This document shows positions 1-10,069 of a stretch of DNA of 64,000 bases, in pieces. Where the stretch lies: assembly GCA_034509425.1 (NCBI GenBank), contig JAVTVJ010000666.1:682001-746000 (forward strand). Direction: 5' to 3'. Origin of the DNA: Eopsaltria australis. Lineage: Eukaryota; Chordata; Aves; Passeriformes; Petroicidae. The notes beneath the pieces are model-generated. The model did not search any database, was not told the origin of the DNA, and saw only the letters and a list, made by a program, of their open reading frames with translations. The position numbers and the translations under genes were made by a program. Every line of letters begins with the position of its first letter. Within the stretch, counting starts at the first letter, position 1.

Positions 1-1280
1 TTTGCCAGGCTTCCCCATACCTATACTTCGACCATCGTCCACCGTACCACAGAGGCTTCACCCGCTTGGCCTGCTTGATCATAGCGCAGGTCTCGCAGCC
101 ATGGATGACCTGTGAGATGCTGTCCATGGTCAAGTCCACTTCTCGGTCACAAGCCCATCGGTACGTTGCATCTCGTCCCTGATGACCAGAGACATCAAGG
201 GCCCAACGAACTAGAAATAATTCTTCCTTGTGCTGCCAGTCCAGATCCACCTGTGATACTCTCAGTTTGGCAGCTCGGTCCACCTGCTCATTGTTACGAT
301 GCTCTTCATTGGCCCGACTCTTGGGCACATGTGCATCCACATGTTGAACCTTCACAGTCAGCCTCTCTAAACGGGTAGCGATGTCCTGCCAAATCTCAGC
401 GGCCCAGATGGGTTTCCCTCTGTGCTGCCAGTTGGCCTTTCTCCAGCAATCCAACCAACCCCACAAAGCATTAGCTACCATCCAGGAGTCGGTGTAGAGA
501 TAGAGCCAAGGCCACTTCTCTTGCTTGGCAATATCCAAAGCCGGCTGGACGGCTTTAAGCTCTGCAACCTGACTCGATCCACCTTCTCCCTCAGTAGCCT
601 GTGCAACTTGTTGCATGGGGCTCCATACAGCAGCTTTCCACTTCTGGTTAGCGCCCACAATTCGGCAGGAACCATCAGTGAAGAGGGCATATCGTCTTTC
701 ACTCTCTGGTAGCTCGTTATATGGTGGAGCTTCCTCGGCACGTGTCACTTGCCCCTCCTCTTCTTCAGAAGATAAACCAAAAGTCTCACCTTCAGGCCAG
801 TTTGTTATAATTTCCAGAATCCCAGGGCGATTAGGGTTTCCTATCCAGGCTCGCTGTGTGATCAGTGCAATCCACTTGCTCCACGTGGCATCGGTGACAT
901 GATGTGTGGAAGGAACCCTTCCCTTGAACATCCAACCCAACACTGGTAGTCGGGGTGCCAGAAGCAGCTGTGCTTCGGTGTCAATTACTTCCGAGGCAGC
1001 TCGAACTCCTTCGTTAGCCGCAAGAATCTTTCTCGGTTGGGGTATAGCTGACCTCAGATCCTTTGTATCCCCGACTCCAGAACCTGAGCCATCATCCTCA
1101 AGTCTCTTCAGGTCCCTTCTGCCACAGGCTCCAGCATGGACCATTCTCCCCAGCCGCAGTGTAGAGCACATTTTTCACATCCTTTCCTGTTCTGAGTGGC
1201 CCAAGGGCTACTGCGTGGGCAATCTCCTGCTTAATTTGTTTGAATGCTTGTTGTTGCTCAGGACCCCACTGGAAATCATT
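1..1280 (-). pseudogene. pol: ERV A pol 3' part (RNase H, integrase start), decayed
   Basis: Antisense match, in order, to the pol 3' half of element B at 10.08-11.9 kb. Reading the minus strand, the RT-RNase H connection lies around 760-1280. The RNase H start, with the FTDGSC motif, lies around 640-700, and the HVDAHVPKS block around 300-340. The first part of integrase runs to the window edge. No long open frame survives, so it is non-functional. Positions 154-159 (GATGGG on the minus strand) are the uninterrupted site that in element B holds a nested solo LTR. The rest of integrase and the 3' LTR would lie left of the window. Confidence 0.85.
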
Positions 1281-1286
1281 TCTTTT

Positions 1287-2150
1287 TCATGTCATGAGGT
1301 AAAGAGGGTTTACAATTGTGCTGTATTCCGGGATATGCATTCTCCAAAACCCGACAGCTCCTAGAAAAGCCTGGGTTTCCTTCTTGTTTGTAGATGGGGA
1401 CATAGCAGTGATCTTGTTGACTACTTCTGTTGGGATCTGGCGGCATCCATCTTGCCACTTGACTCCTAAGAACTGGATTTCTTGAGCGGGTCCCTTAACC
1501 TTACTTCGCTTGATGGCAAAACCAGCTCTTAGGAGAATCTGGATGATCTTCTTTCCTTTCTCAAAGACTTCCTCTGCTGTGTTCCCCCATAGGATAATGT
1601 TGTCGATACACTGCAAATGTTCTGGAGCCTCAACCTTTTCCAGTGCAGTCTGGATCAGGCCATGGCAGATGGTGGGGCTGTGCTTCCACCCCTGGGGGAG
1701 TCTGTTCCAGGTGTTCTGCACGCCCCTCCAGGTGAAAGCAAACTGAGGCCTGCACTCTGCTGCCAGAGGAATGGAGAAAAAGGCACTGGCAATATTGATG
1801 GTCACGTACCACTTTGCTGCCTTGGATTCCAGTTCATATTGAAGTTCCAACATGTCTGGCACAGGAGCACTCAGTGGTGGTGTGACCTCATTCAGGCCAC
1901 GATAATCCACTGTCAGTCTCCATTCTCCACTGGGCTTACGCACTGGCCATATAGGGCTGTTAAAGGGTGAATGAGCTTTGCTGACCACTCCTTGGCTCTC
2001 CAGTTTACGAATCATCTCGTGGATGGGAACCACAGAGTCTCTGTCTGTGCGGTACTGCCGTCGGTGCACTGTTGCTGTGGCGATTGGTACCTGCTGTTCT
2101 TCAGCTTCCAGCAGTCCCACAGCAGAGGGGTTGTCTGAGAGACCAGGCAA
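1287..2150 (-). pseudogene. pol: ERV A reverse transcriptase, inactivated
   Basis: A 287-residue open stretch with typical retroviral RT landmarks: a TVDYRGLNE block, a TWRGVQ-WNRLPQG block and the palm active site. The catalytic YxDD motif reads CIDN, losing the tyrosine and the second aspartate, so polymerase activity is not expected. The frame ends at a TGA just after PLYLMT, where the related element C reads through. Element B has the same CIDN and the same TGA, so both changes predate the A/B split. A TGA also separates this frame from the protease. Confidence 0.9.
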
Positions 2151-2162
2151 GGTATTTAGCTG

Positions 2163-2540
2163 TCAGATGTCTTGTGTTTCTACTGCGGCTATCCCAAAAG
2201 CCCAACGATGTCCTTTTGGGTCTTTGAAATACCCATTTCTAAGATAGTCTATGCCCAGGATGCATGGGGCCTCTGGGCCGGTCACGATGGGGTGTTTCTG
2301 CCACTCATTCCCAGTTAAACTCACTTCAGCTTCCAATACAGTCAGCTGCTGGGATCCTCCTGTCACCCCAGAAATAGAAATAGATTCTGTTCCCACATAC
2401 CTTGATGGCATCAGGGTACATTGAGCGCCGGTGTCAACCAAAGCCATGTATCTTTGTGGGTCAGACGTGCCAGGCCATCAGAGCCACACAGTCCAATAGA
2501 TCCAGTTGTCCCTTTCCTCTACCTGGCTAGAGACAGGGCC
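2163..2540 (-). pseudogene. pro: ERV A protease, decayed
   Basis: Retroviral aspartic protease with the active-site ALVDTGA block followed by a flap-like region and GIDYLRNGYF. The catalytic DTG is intact. Upstream a TGA replaces the arginine codon present in the other copies (the RWPG block), and the frame closes with TGA before RT. It follows gag in the same frame after the conserved UAG, as in the sister elements. Non-functional because of the nonsense codons. Confidence 0.85.
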
Positions 2541-2543
2541 CCT

Positions 2544-4166
2544 CTATTCCTGATCATGGTACATGTTGCTCTCTTCCTGTAAATATGTTCTTGAGGTCCC
2601 TTCAAGAGGATCGGTCATATCATCATTCCTATACTGTTCAGAGTTCTGTCCACAAGAGACGGGAGCAGCGTTGACTCTAGGTGGGCTTCTTGTGGTAGCT
2701 GTTCCTCTTTTCAGTTCACGTACTCGGGCTGCTAAGGAAGAGGTGGGTTTTCTGTCCCACTTCCTCATGTCTTCTCCATGCTCCTGAAGGAAAAATCAGA
2801 CGTTACCTCACGGAGTGTATCCTCTCTCTCTGGCTGGGGGACATCTGCTCCTAATAGCAGAGACCCTTGTTGATTCTGGCGAGATGTGGTGAATTTCTTG
2901 CTTCAGCTCTTTTCTGAGTTTCTCTTCCAAGTTCCACACGTGCTCAGCCAGCTTTGTTTCCACAGATGAGACATGGGTGCGTAACGGGGCAGTGACAGTG
3001 TCCTCATAAATTCTTAGTTTGTTGACCAGTACTCCCACCTTGTCCGCTCCTTCCCTCCACTGCAGTGTTGCTAGGTAACAGGAGTATATCTCTGGTCCAA
3101 GCTGTGCAAATCTCAATCACATCTGTGATGTGCATTGGACATCATCTGGGTTCTTAGGGAATCTCTCATCTTCTGAGAAAATGATCTCCAGCACGGCCAG
3201 TTCTCTCAGGGATCGGATACCTTGTTCCATTGTGCTCCATTTTCCTTGGTGCACCTGGAGGTCTTCTTTACAAAGGTATCTGTCTTTTACGCTTGCCAGC
3301 AGTCTCCGCCAGAGGCTGAGAGTTTCTTGGGTTTTCCCGAACCCCTGGTCAATGACCACATCCTGGGTCAGGGATCCAAGTTGCCTGGCCTCACTTCCAT
3401 CTAGCATGGTGTCATTGGCTGCAGCGTCCCAGATGCGAAGCAGCCAGGTCAGGATGGATTCATTTGTCTGGCGGGTGAACTCCCTCCGTAGGTCACGCAG
3501 CTCACCCAGGGATAAAGAGCGAGTGATGATCTCTGGCTCCGTCTCTTCTGCTTGCTGCGAAGGTCCAGCCTCCTCCTCCTCAGTCGCTGTGTGGGCTGAT
3601 TTGCTCTTGGATTTCTTTTTCTGAAGGGAGGCAACTGCTACTGGCTTAGGCTGTTCTGGCTTGGTGATGGTTTGTGTGGAGACTCTGTCAGTTCTTTCGC
3701 TCTCTTTTTCCTCCATGACAGTCTCCTCCTCGAGAAGACACTGTACCACACCAAGTATTGTTCTGTTCCTAAGCATGGTATACACAGTGCAGGCTGTACA
3801 AAGAAGACAAAGCAGAACTAAGAGCAAGATTATACCATCTTTGACATTTAAAGGGAACTCAATATTTTCAAAAACTGTTGTGTCAGGTCTGAAAGGCTGA
3901 AAGAAACCATTCTCTACTCTTTCCCCTAGGGGCTGGGTGCGATTGTTGAGGAGAGCCCAGGTGTAGCAGCCCAGACTAGGACAAGCAAACAAAATTGAGT
4001 ATATATTCCCAATGGTGTTCATTGCCTCAGAGGATAGAATGCAACAGACATAATAAACCAATAAAGCAATTTTTATATGATACCCCGGCCTACACAGGAG
4101 CATTACTACGGGCAGGTAGTTCCCCATGTGCGGAAATATGTATATAGAGCAAGGTACAGGACACAT
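2544..4166 (-). pseudogene. gag: ERV A gag, three nonsense codons
   Basis: Colinear with the 560-residue gag of element B. The same frame runs from 4166 to the UAG at 2544 but is broken by TGA at 3117-3119 (Trp in the other copies), at about 2808 (CGA or CAA elsewhere) and about 2795 (Trp elsewhere). Near the 5' end a two-base insertion in a TA-rich run shifts the original start codon out of frame. A C-terminal hydrophobic segment of the N-terminal region (DGIILLLVLLCLL) and a VSTQT motif are visible. There is no CCHC zinc knuckle. Confidence 0.85.
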
Positions 4167-4243
4167 GTAAGTATGTTGAGTATCATGGTGAATAGGTGCC
4201 TTCTAGAACACAAAATTGTTGTTCTGACTTTCCTCAGGATCCT

Positions 4244-4261
4244 GCCTCACAATGGGCACCA
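4244..4261 (-). other. ERV A primer binding site (degenerate)
   Basis: Directly inside the 5' LTR the minus strand reads TGGTGCCCATTGTGAGGC, a decayed form of the lysine-tRNA-type site that is nearly perfect in element B at 7057. Changes include the CpG at the fourth base. Confidence 0.7.
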
Positions 4262-4266
4262 AAAAA

Positions 4267-4848
4267 TGTGGTAGTTTGAAAACAAATCAGTGAGAGACTC
4301 AAAGTCAGAACTACAATTTAATGGAAAAATTAAAATAAATGCAATAGTACAAAAACACTGACAGTCAGAATATAACCTGACATCCTGTCAGTCAGGGTGT
4401 TGGTAGCAGTCCAATTAGATGGTAGCTGCAGTCCTCTGGGAGTGATAGATGCGGTTCTGTTGAAGCAGTGATCCTGTGGAAAGGTGTAGTTCTCCTCTAA
4501 AGGTCCAGTGGTGGTGCAGAAGGGTCTGGTCTTCCTCTGGGAATCCAGTGGAAAAGCTGCCTTGTGATGTTTCAAATTCCAGATTATATCCAGATGGGGA
4601 TGCTTGGTTCCTCACCCTGGGCAGGGCATCTCACAGTGGGATGATGTAGTTTTATCAGTGGGACTCAATGGCCCATTAACTGGAGCCATGAGGGATGAGC
4701 AAAGCAAAGTGCCCCACCTGGCTCCAAGGGCTGGCCCATGAGAAGACATGACCTGGGGCCATCAGGGATGAGCCAGGAACACTGCCCCATCCGGCCCCAA
4801 CATCCCATGAAGATGGTGATAGAATACATACCATTGTAACCTAAGACA
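4267..4848 (-). repeat. ERV A 5' LTR
   Basis: A 582-bp LTR with TG...CA ends (TGTCTTAGG start, CTACCACA end on the minus strand), homologous to the LTRs at 6515, 12681, 48032 and 52311. It is closer to the E/C' subtype than to B in U3: it lacks the 61-bp unit found in B. The flank right of 4848 is unrelated single-copy DNA; the other flank is outside the window, so target duplication cannot be tested. Confidence 0.88.
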
Positions 4849-6514
4849 GTTTTGCCTGTTAAAACCTGAAGGATCCAAATTAGACACTGTATCAGATTTA
4901 CCTATCTTAGTAGAATCTATATCTCTTTATATACTATTCATCCCTTCTTCTCCCATAGTTCTCAGTAAATATTTAGTCCTAAACTAAGGCTCTCATTCAG
5001 TCAAAAAGCAGAGATCAATAACTAGATGAAAGAAAACACACTTTGCTTATCTAATGCAATTCATATATTGATTAGTTAACTCTGTAAAGTGTTTTGGTTC
5101 TTCTGGAACAGAGGATGAGATGGGAATGCAAGGCACTCAACCTGTCTGATTGACAAGCACAATCAACTCAGATTAACACTTTAGCAATTTATCTGTGGAT
5201 AAACAGCACCACAGGTGAAGAAGCTCCCAAGATACCAATGCAGATGCATTGGGTAGGGCTGAGCACCTCGGCTGTGCTGCCAAGGGAGGGCAGGTGTGTT
5301 GCCTCCCTGCTCTGCCAGGAAACCCAGCAGATGTGTTTGCAGAGCACAGGACGGGCTGGTCAAGGCTGCTGGGCCTGAGCTGGTGAAGATGCAAAGTCAG
5401 GCTGGGCATCTCTGTCCAATGCTCCACAGTCACCTTGTATTTCACACAGCTCATTAGCTCAGGCTCACTGCTGCCTGCTACAAGCCTCTGGATAGCCAAG
5501 ATATCAAAAGTCCCTCTAATAGCTTCACAAAGGAAGAGCTGACTATTAAAAACACTCTCGTAGCTTTCCAAAGCTGTCAGGCTGACTTCTAGTACTGGAT
5601 TTTTTTCCCCAATTTTTTATAGCATGCTTGTCTGAAAGTATTTGTGCATTGTGCCTCAATGATACTGTTGTTAAGCCATCCTTTGGCTCATGTAAAGGGG
5701 TTTTTTGATCCAGAAACAGGCTTCTGTGTAATGGGCAGTGTCATTAGGAAGTGAATTGAAATCTCTGGAGTGCATCACACTGGACTTTGCCAGTCTTTGC
5801 TACTTGAGTCAGATTCTGTGTCCAGCTGAAATTTCCATTACACAAGTTATGCTTCATTAAGCATGAATTCAAAGTGAACTGGACTCTGAAGTTCAATAAA
5901 GTGCTGAAGGACAAACAGAACAAATATTTTTATTCCTAGAAGTGTCAGCAAGACAGAGAAGAACATTTTTTTTTCCACTGTATATCCACCTCAGAAACAG
6001 GTGGCTCTTTTAGAATGATAATTCCCTCACAGATTTGATTTTTTCCCTTTAAATAAAACTTATCTTGCTTCAAGCTTAGGCAAAAGATATATGAATACTG
6101 TTCTGAAATATATATTTATTCTCAGACTCAATGTTTTTTTACAAGTTCATAGCATACAACTTGCTGGTTAAAAGAAGTTCTTCCAATCTGCCCTGCACTG
6201 CCAGGTGCAGCTGAGGCACCTTCACTACAGCGGGGCAGCTTTGCCCGTTGCCAAATGCTCCATGCACTCCTGCAATCTGTTAGGGTTCTGATGTCAGCCA
6301 GACATACCAGAAGAGCTGTGTCCTGCCCAGCAGCTCACCCTGTAAGCAGCTGTGCTGCCACATTCCGTGGCCACACGGATGCTCAGCCGCGGGTCAGCGA
6401 GCCGGCCACACCTTGGCCTGGCCTGCTCTCTCAAGGACACTGCAGGTGTCACATCCTCTCACAAATACACTCACTGCAAAGGCTACTAATTGACAAGCAA
6501 TTAAGTTACAAGGG
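4849..6514. other. Spacer between ERVs A and B, no gene recognised
   Basis: AT-rich, apparently single-copy DNA between the two oppositely oriented elements. A 132-codon open frame on the minus strand (5173-5571) has no domain I recognise and is not supported by splice-like flanks. The two sides of this spacer are not mirror images of each other, so A and B do not form one continuous palindrome. Confidence 0.6.
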
Positions 6515-7051
6515 TGTCTTAGGTTCCAATGGGATATATTCTATCACAATCTTCCTAGGATGTTGGGGCCAGGCATGACAGAGTTCCTGATGGCTGCAGA
6601 ATGGTTTGCTAATGGGCCGGCCGTTGGGGCCGGATGGGCACTTCACTCACCCCAAACATTGCAGATAGTGACTCATCATCCCATTGTGAGATGCCCCGCC
6701 CAGGGGGAGGAACCAATCTATCCCGATCTGCATATAAACTGAGATTTGAAGCACTATAGGCAGCTTTTTCCACGGGATTCCCAGAGGAAGACCAGACCCT
6801 TCTACACCACCACTGGACCTTCAGAGGAGAACTACACCTTTCTCAGGATCATTGCTTCAACAGAACCGCATCTATCACTCCCAGAGGACTGCAACCACCT
6901 TCTAAGTGGACTACTACCAACACCCTGACCGACAGGGTGTCAGGTTGTATTCTGACTCTGTCAGTGGTTTTTTTTTTTATTACTACATTTTTCCTATTAA
7001 ATTGTAGTTCTGACTTTGAGCCTCTCACTGATTTGCTTTCAAACTACCACA
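6515..7051 (+). repeat. ERV B 5' LTR
   Basis: A 537-bp LTR with TGTCTT...CTACCACA ends. It contains a GC box (CCCCGCCC), a CCAAT, a TATAAA at 6733-6738 and an ATTAAA poly(A) signal at 6996-7001, in the order expected for U3-R-U5. It has a single copy of a 61-bp U3 unit (from 6562), whereas the 3' LTR has two. The flank before it ends in ACAAGGG, which is not repeated after the 3' LTR. Confidence 0.92.
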
Positions 7052-7056
7052 TTTTT

Positions 7057-7074
7057 TGGCGCCCAACGTGCGGC
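7057..7074 (+). other. ERV B primer binding site, Lys-tRNA type
   Basis: TGGCGCCCAACGTGCGGC lies five bases inside the LTR. It differs at one base from the PBS complementary to tRNA-Lys(1,2) used by several betaretroviruses and many avian ERVs. It primes minus-strand DNA synthesis. Confidence 0.85.
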
Positions 7075-7131
7075 CGGGCCCTGAGGAAAGTCAGAATTAC
7101 AATTTTGTGTTCTAGAAGCCACCTATTCACC

Positions 7132-8814
7132 ATGACACTCAACATACTTACATGTGTCCTGTACCTTGCTCTATCTATATTTCCGCAGACAGGGAATTAC
7201 CTGCCTGTGGTAATGCTCCTGTGTAGGCCGGGGTATCGTATAAAAATTGCTTTACTAGTTTACTATATCTATTGCATGATAACCTCCGAGGCAATAAACA
7301 CCATTCAGAATATATACTCAATTTTGTTTGCTTGTCCTGGTATGGACTGTTACATCTGGGGCCTCCTCAACAATCGCACCCAGCCCCTAGGGGAAAGAGT
7401 AGAGAATGGTTTCTTTCAGCCTTTCAGACCTGACACAACAGTTTTTGAAAATATTGAGTTCCCTTTAAATGTCAAAGATGGTATAATCTTGCTCTTAGTT
7501 CTGCTTTGTCTTCTTTGTACAGCCTGCACTGTGTACACCATGCTTAGGATCAGAACAATGCTCGATGCAGCACAGTATCCTCAGGATGAGGACAAGAAAA
7601 GCAGCAGAACAACAGGCACCGTATCTAAACAAACTGTCATAGAGGAAAAAGAGACTGAAAGAAACGACAGAGTCTCCACACAAGCCATCACCAAGCCAGA
7701 ACAGCCTAAGCCAGTAGCAGTTGCCCCCCTTCAGAAAAAGAAAACCAAGAGCAAATCAGCCCACACAGCGACTGAGGAGGAGGAGGCTGGACCTTCGCAG
7801 CAAGCAGAAGAGACGGAGCCAGAGATCATCACTCGCTCTTTATCCCTGGGTGAGCTGCGTGACCTACGGAGGGAGTTCACCCGCCAGACAAATGAATCCA
7901 TCCTGACCTGGCTGCTTCGCATCTGGGACGCTGCAGCCAATGACACCATGCTAGATGGAAGTGAGGCCAGGCAACTTGGATCCCTGACCCAGGATGTGGT
8001 CATTGACCAGGGGTTCGGGAAAACCCAAGAAACTCTCAGCCTCTGGCGGAGACTGCTGGCAAGCGTAAAAGACAGATACCTTTGTAAAGAAGACCTCCAG
8101 GTGCACCAAGGAAAATGGAGCACAATGGAACAAGGTATCCGATCCCTGAGAGAACTGGCCGTGCTGGAGATCATTTTCTCAGAAGATGAGAGATTCCCTA
8201 AGAACCCAGATGATGTCCAATGCACATCACAGATGTGGTTGAGATTTGCACAGCTTGGACCAGAGATATACTCCTGTTACCTAGCAACACTGCAGTGGAG
8301 GGAAGGAGCGGACAAGGTGGGAGTACTGGTCAACAAACTAAGAATTTATGAGGACACTGTCACTGCCCCGTTACGCACCCATGTCTCATCTGTGGAAACA
8401 AAGCTGGCTGAGCACATCCGGAGCTTGGAAGAGAAACTCAGAAAGGAGCTGAAACAAGAAATTCACCACATCTTGCCAGAACCAACAAGGGTCTCTGCTA
8501 TTAAGAGCCAAGATTCCCCAGCCAGAGAGAGAGAAGATACACTCCACGAGGTAACCTCTGGTTATTTCCTTCAGGAGCATGGAGAAGACATGAGAAAGTG
8601 GGACAGAAAACCCACCTCTTCCTTAGCAGCACGAGTACGTGAACTGAAAAGAGGAACAGCTACCACAAGGAGCCCACCTAGAGTCAACGCTGCTCCGGTC
8701 TCTTGTGGACAGAACTCTGAACAGTATAGGAATGATGATATGACCGATCCTCTTGAAGGGACCTCAAGAACATATTTACAGGAAGAGAGCAACATGTACC
8801 ATGATCAGGAATAG
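7132..8814 (+). CDS. gag: ERV B Gag-position protein, 560 aa, open
   Basis: The only full-length open gag of this family in the window. I chose ATG 7132 because it is the first after the PBS and lies at the same place in the other copies; the frame is also open upstream into the LTR. Residues 1-17 and about 24-50 are hydrophobic. An NRT sequon sits at about 81, and a strong membrane segment spans about 117-137. A Lys/Glu-rich region with SKQT and VSTQ motifs follows, then a capsid-like helical domain at about 233-390 (ELRDLRREF, TWLLRIWD, LWRRLLASVKDRY) and a predicted coiled coil at about 420-446. There is no myristoylation glycine and no CCHC knuckle. It ends at the UAG 8812-8814, in frame with protease. 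Two compensating indels near 8530-8570 alter about 15 residues relative to E. Confidence 0.85.
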   Translation: MTLNILTCVLYLALSIFPQTGNYLPVVMLLCRPGYRIKIALLVYYIYCMITSEAINTIQNIYSILFACPGMDCYIWGLLNNRTQPLGERVENGFFQPFRPDTTVFENIEFPLNVKDGIILLLVLLCLLCTACTVYTMLRIRTMLDAAQYPQDEDKKSSRTTGTVSKQTVIEEKETERNDRVSTQAITKPEQPKPVAVAPLQKKKTKSKSAHTATEEEEAGPSQQAEETEPEIITRSLSLGELRDLRREFTRQTNESILTWLLRIWDAAANDTMLDGSEARQLGSLTQDVVIDQGFGKTQETLSLWRRLLASVKDRYLCKEDLQVHQGKWSTMEQGIRSLRELAVLEIIFSEDERFPKNPDDVQCTSQMWLRFAQLGPEIYSCYLATLQWREGADKVGVLVNKLRIYEDTVTAPLRTHVSSVETKLAEHIRSLEEKLRKELKQEIHHILPEPTRVSAIKSQDSPAREREDTLHEVTSGYFLQEHGEDMRKWDRKPTSSLAARVRELKRGTATTRSPPRVNAAPVSCGQNSEQYRNDDMTDPLEGTSRTYLQEESNMYHDQE

Positions 8815-8842
8815 AGGGGCCCTGTCTCTAGCCAGGTAGAGG
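8812..8842 (+). promoter_or_regulatory. Candidate gag-pro UAG readthrough element
   Basis: The gag UAG (8812-8814) is followed in the same frame by protease. Ten bases downstream, 8825-8830 can pair with 8837-8842 around a six-base loop. In element C the homologous stem (44240-44244 with 44253-44257) swaps a U-A pair for C-G. Suppression of an in-frame UAG by a downstream structure is the gammaretroviral strategy. Whether it works here is inference. Confidence 0.5.
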
Positions 8843-9195
8843 AAAGGGACAACCGGATCTATTGGACTGTGTGGCTCCGATGGCCTGGCACGTCTGACCC
8901 ACAAAGATACATGGCTTTGGTTGACACCGGCGCTCAATGTACCCTGATGCCATCAAGGTATGTGGGAACAGAATCTATTTCTATTTCTGGGGTGACAGGA
9001 GGATCCCAGCAGCTGACTGTATTGGAAGCTGAAGTGAGTTTAACTGGGAATGAGTGGCAGAAACACCCCATCGTGACCGGCCCAGAGGCCCCATGCATCC
9101 TGGGCATAGACTATCTTAGAAATGGGTATTTCAAAGACCCAAAAGGACATCGTTGGGCTTTTGGGATAGCCGCAGTAGAAACACAAGACATCTGA
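8815..9195 (+). CDS. pro: ERV B protease domain
   Basis: Open frame continuing directly from gag after the UAG and ending at TGA 9193-9195. It has the RWPGTSDP lead-in, the ALVDTGAQCTLMPS active-site block and GIDYLRNGYF near the end, typical of a retroviral aspartic protease that would act as a dimer to cleave Gag-Pol. The catalytic Asp-Thr-Gly is intact. The closing TGA is followed by CAGCTA and by RT in the same frame; A and E carry the same TGA, so it is an inherited feature. It is either a decayed CGA or a second suppressible stop. Confidence 0.85.
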   Translation, partial: RGPVSSQVEERDNRIYWTVWLRWPGTSDPQRYMALVDTGAQCTLMPSRYVGTESISISGVTGGSQQLTVLEAEVSLTGNEWQKHPIVTGPEAPCILGIDYLRNGYFKDPKGHRWAFGIAAVETQDI

Positions 9196-10069
9196 CAGCT
9201 AAATACCTTGCCTGGTCTCTCAGACAACCCCTCTGCTGTGGGACTGCTGGAAGTTGAAGAACAGCAGGTACCAATCGCCACGGCAACAGTGCACCGACGG
9301 CAGTACCGCACAGACAGAGACTCTGTGGTTCCCATCCACGAGATGATTCGTAAACTGGAGAGCCAAGGAGTGGTCAGCAGGGCTCATTCACCCTTTAACA
9401 GCCCTATATGGCCAGTGCGTAAGCCCAGTGGAGAATGGAGACTGACAGTGGATTATCGTGGCCTGAATGAGGTCACACCACCACTGAGTGCTGCTGTGCC
9501 AGACATGTTGGAACTTCAATATGAACTGGAATCCAAGGCAGCAAAGTGGTACGTGACCATCAATATTGCCAATGCCTTTTCCTCCATTCCTCTGGCAGCA
9601 GAGTGCAGGCCTCAGTTTGCTTTCACCTGGAGGGGCGTGCAGAACACCTGGAACAGACTCCCCCAGGGGTGGAAGCACAGCCCCACCATCTGCCATGGCC
9701 TGATCCAGACTGCACTGGAAAAGGTTGAGGCTCCAGAACATTTGCAGTGCATCGACAACATTATCCTATGGGGGAACACAGCAGAGGAAGTCTTTGAGAA
9801 AGGAAAGAAGATCATCCAGATTCTCCTAAGAGCTGGTTTTGCCATCAAGCGAAGTAAGGTTAAGGGACCCGCTCAAGAGGAGTCAAGTGGCAAGATGGAC
9901 GTCGCCAGATCCCAACAGAAGTAGTCAACAAGATCACTGCTATGTCCCCACCTACAAACAAGAAGGAAACCCAGGCTTTTCTAGGAGCTGTCGGGTTTTG
10001 GAGAATGCATATCCCGGAATACAGCACAATTGTAAACCCTCTTTACCTCATGACATGAAAAAGAAATGA
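9196..10069 (+). pseudogene. pol: ERV B reverse transcriptase, inactivated
   Basis: RT in frame after the TGA, open from 9208 to 9924. The landmark blocks TVDYRGLNE and RLPQGWKHSP are present. The active site reads CIDN instead of YxDD, as in element A. At about 9877 a small deletion relative to A removes the IQFLG block and shifts the frame; the shifted remainder runs to the TGA at 10067-10069, a stop also shared with A. No polymerase activity is expected. Confidence 0.9.

Noticed and set aside
5173..5571. 132-codon minus-strand frame as a gene
   Set aside because: No recognisable domain, no splice or promoter support, in AT-rich spacer DNA.
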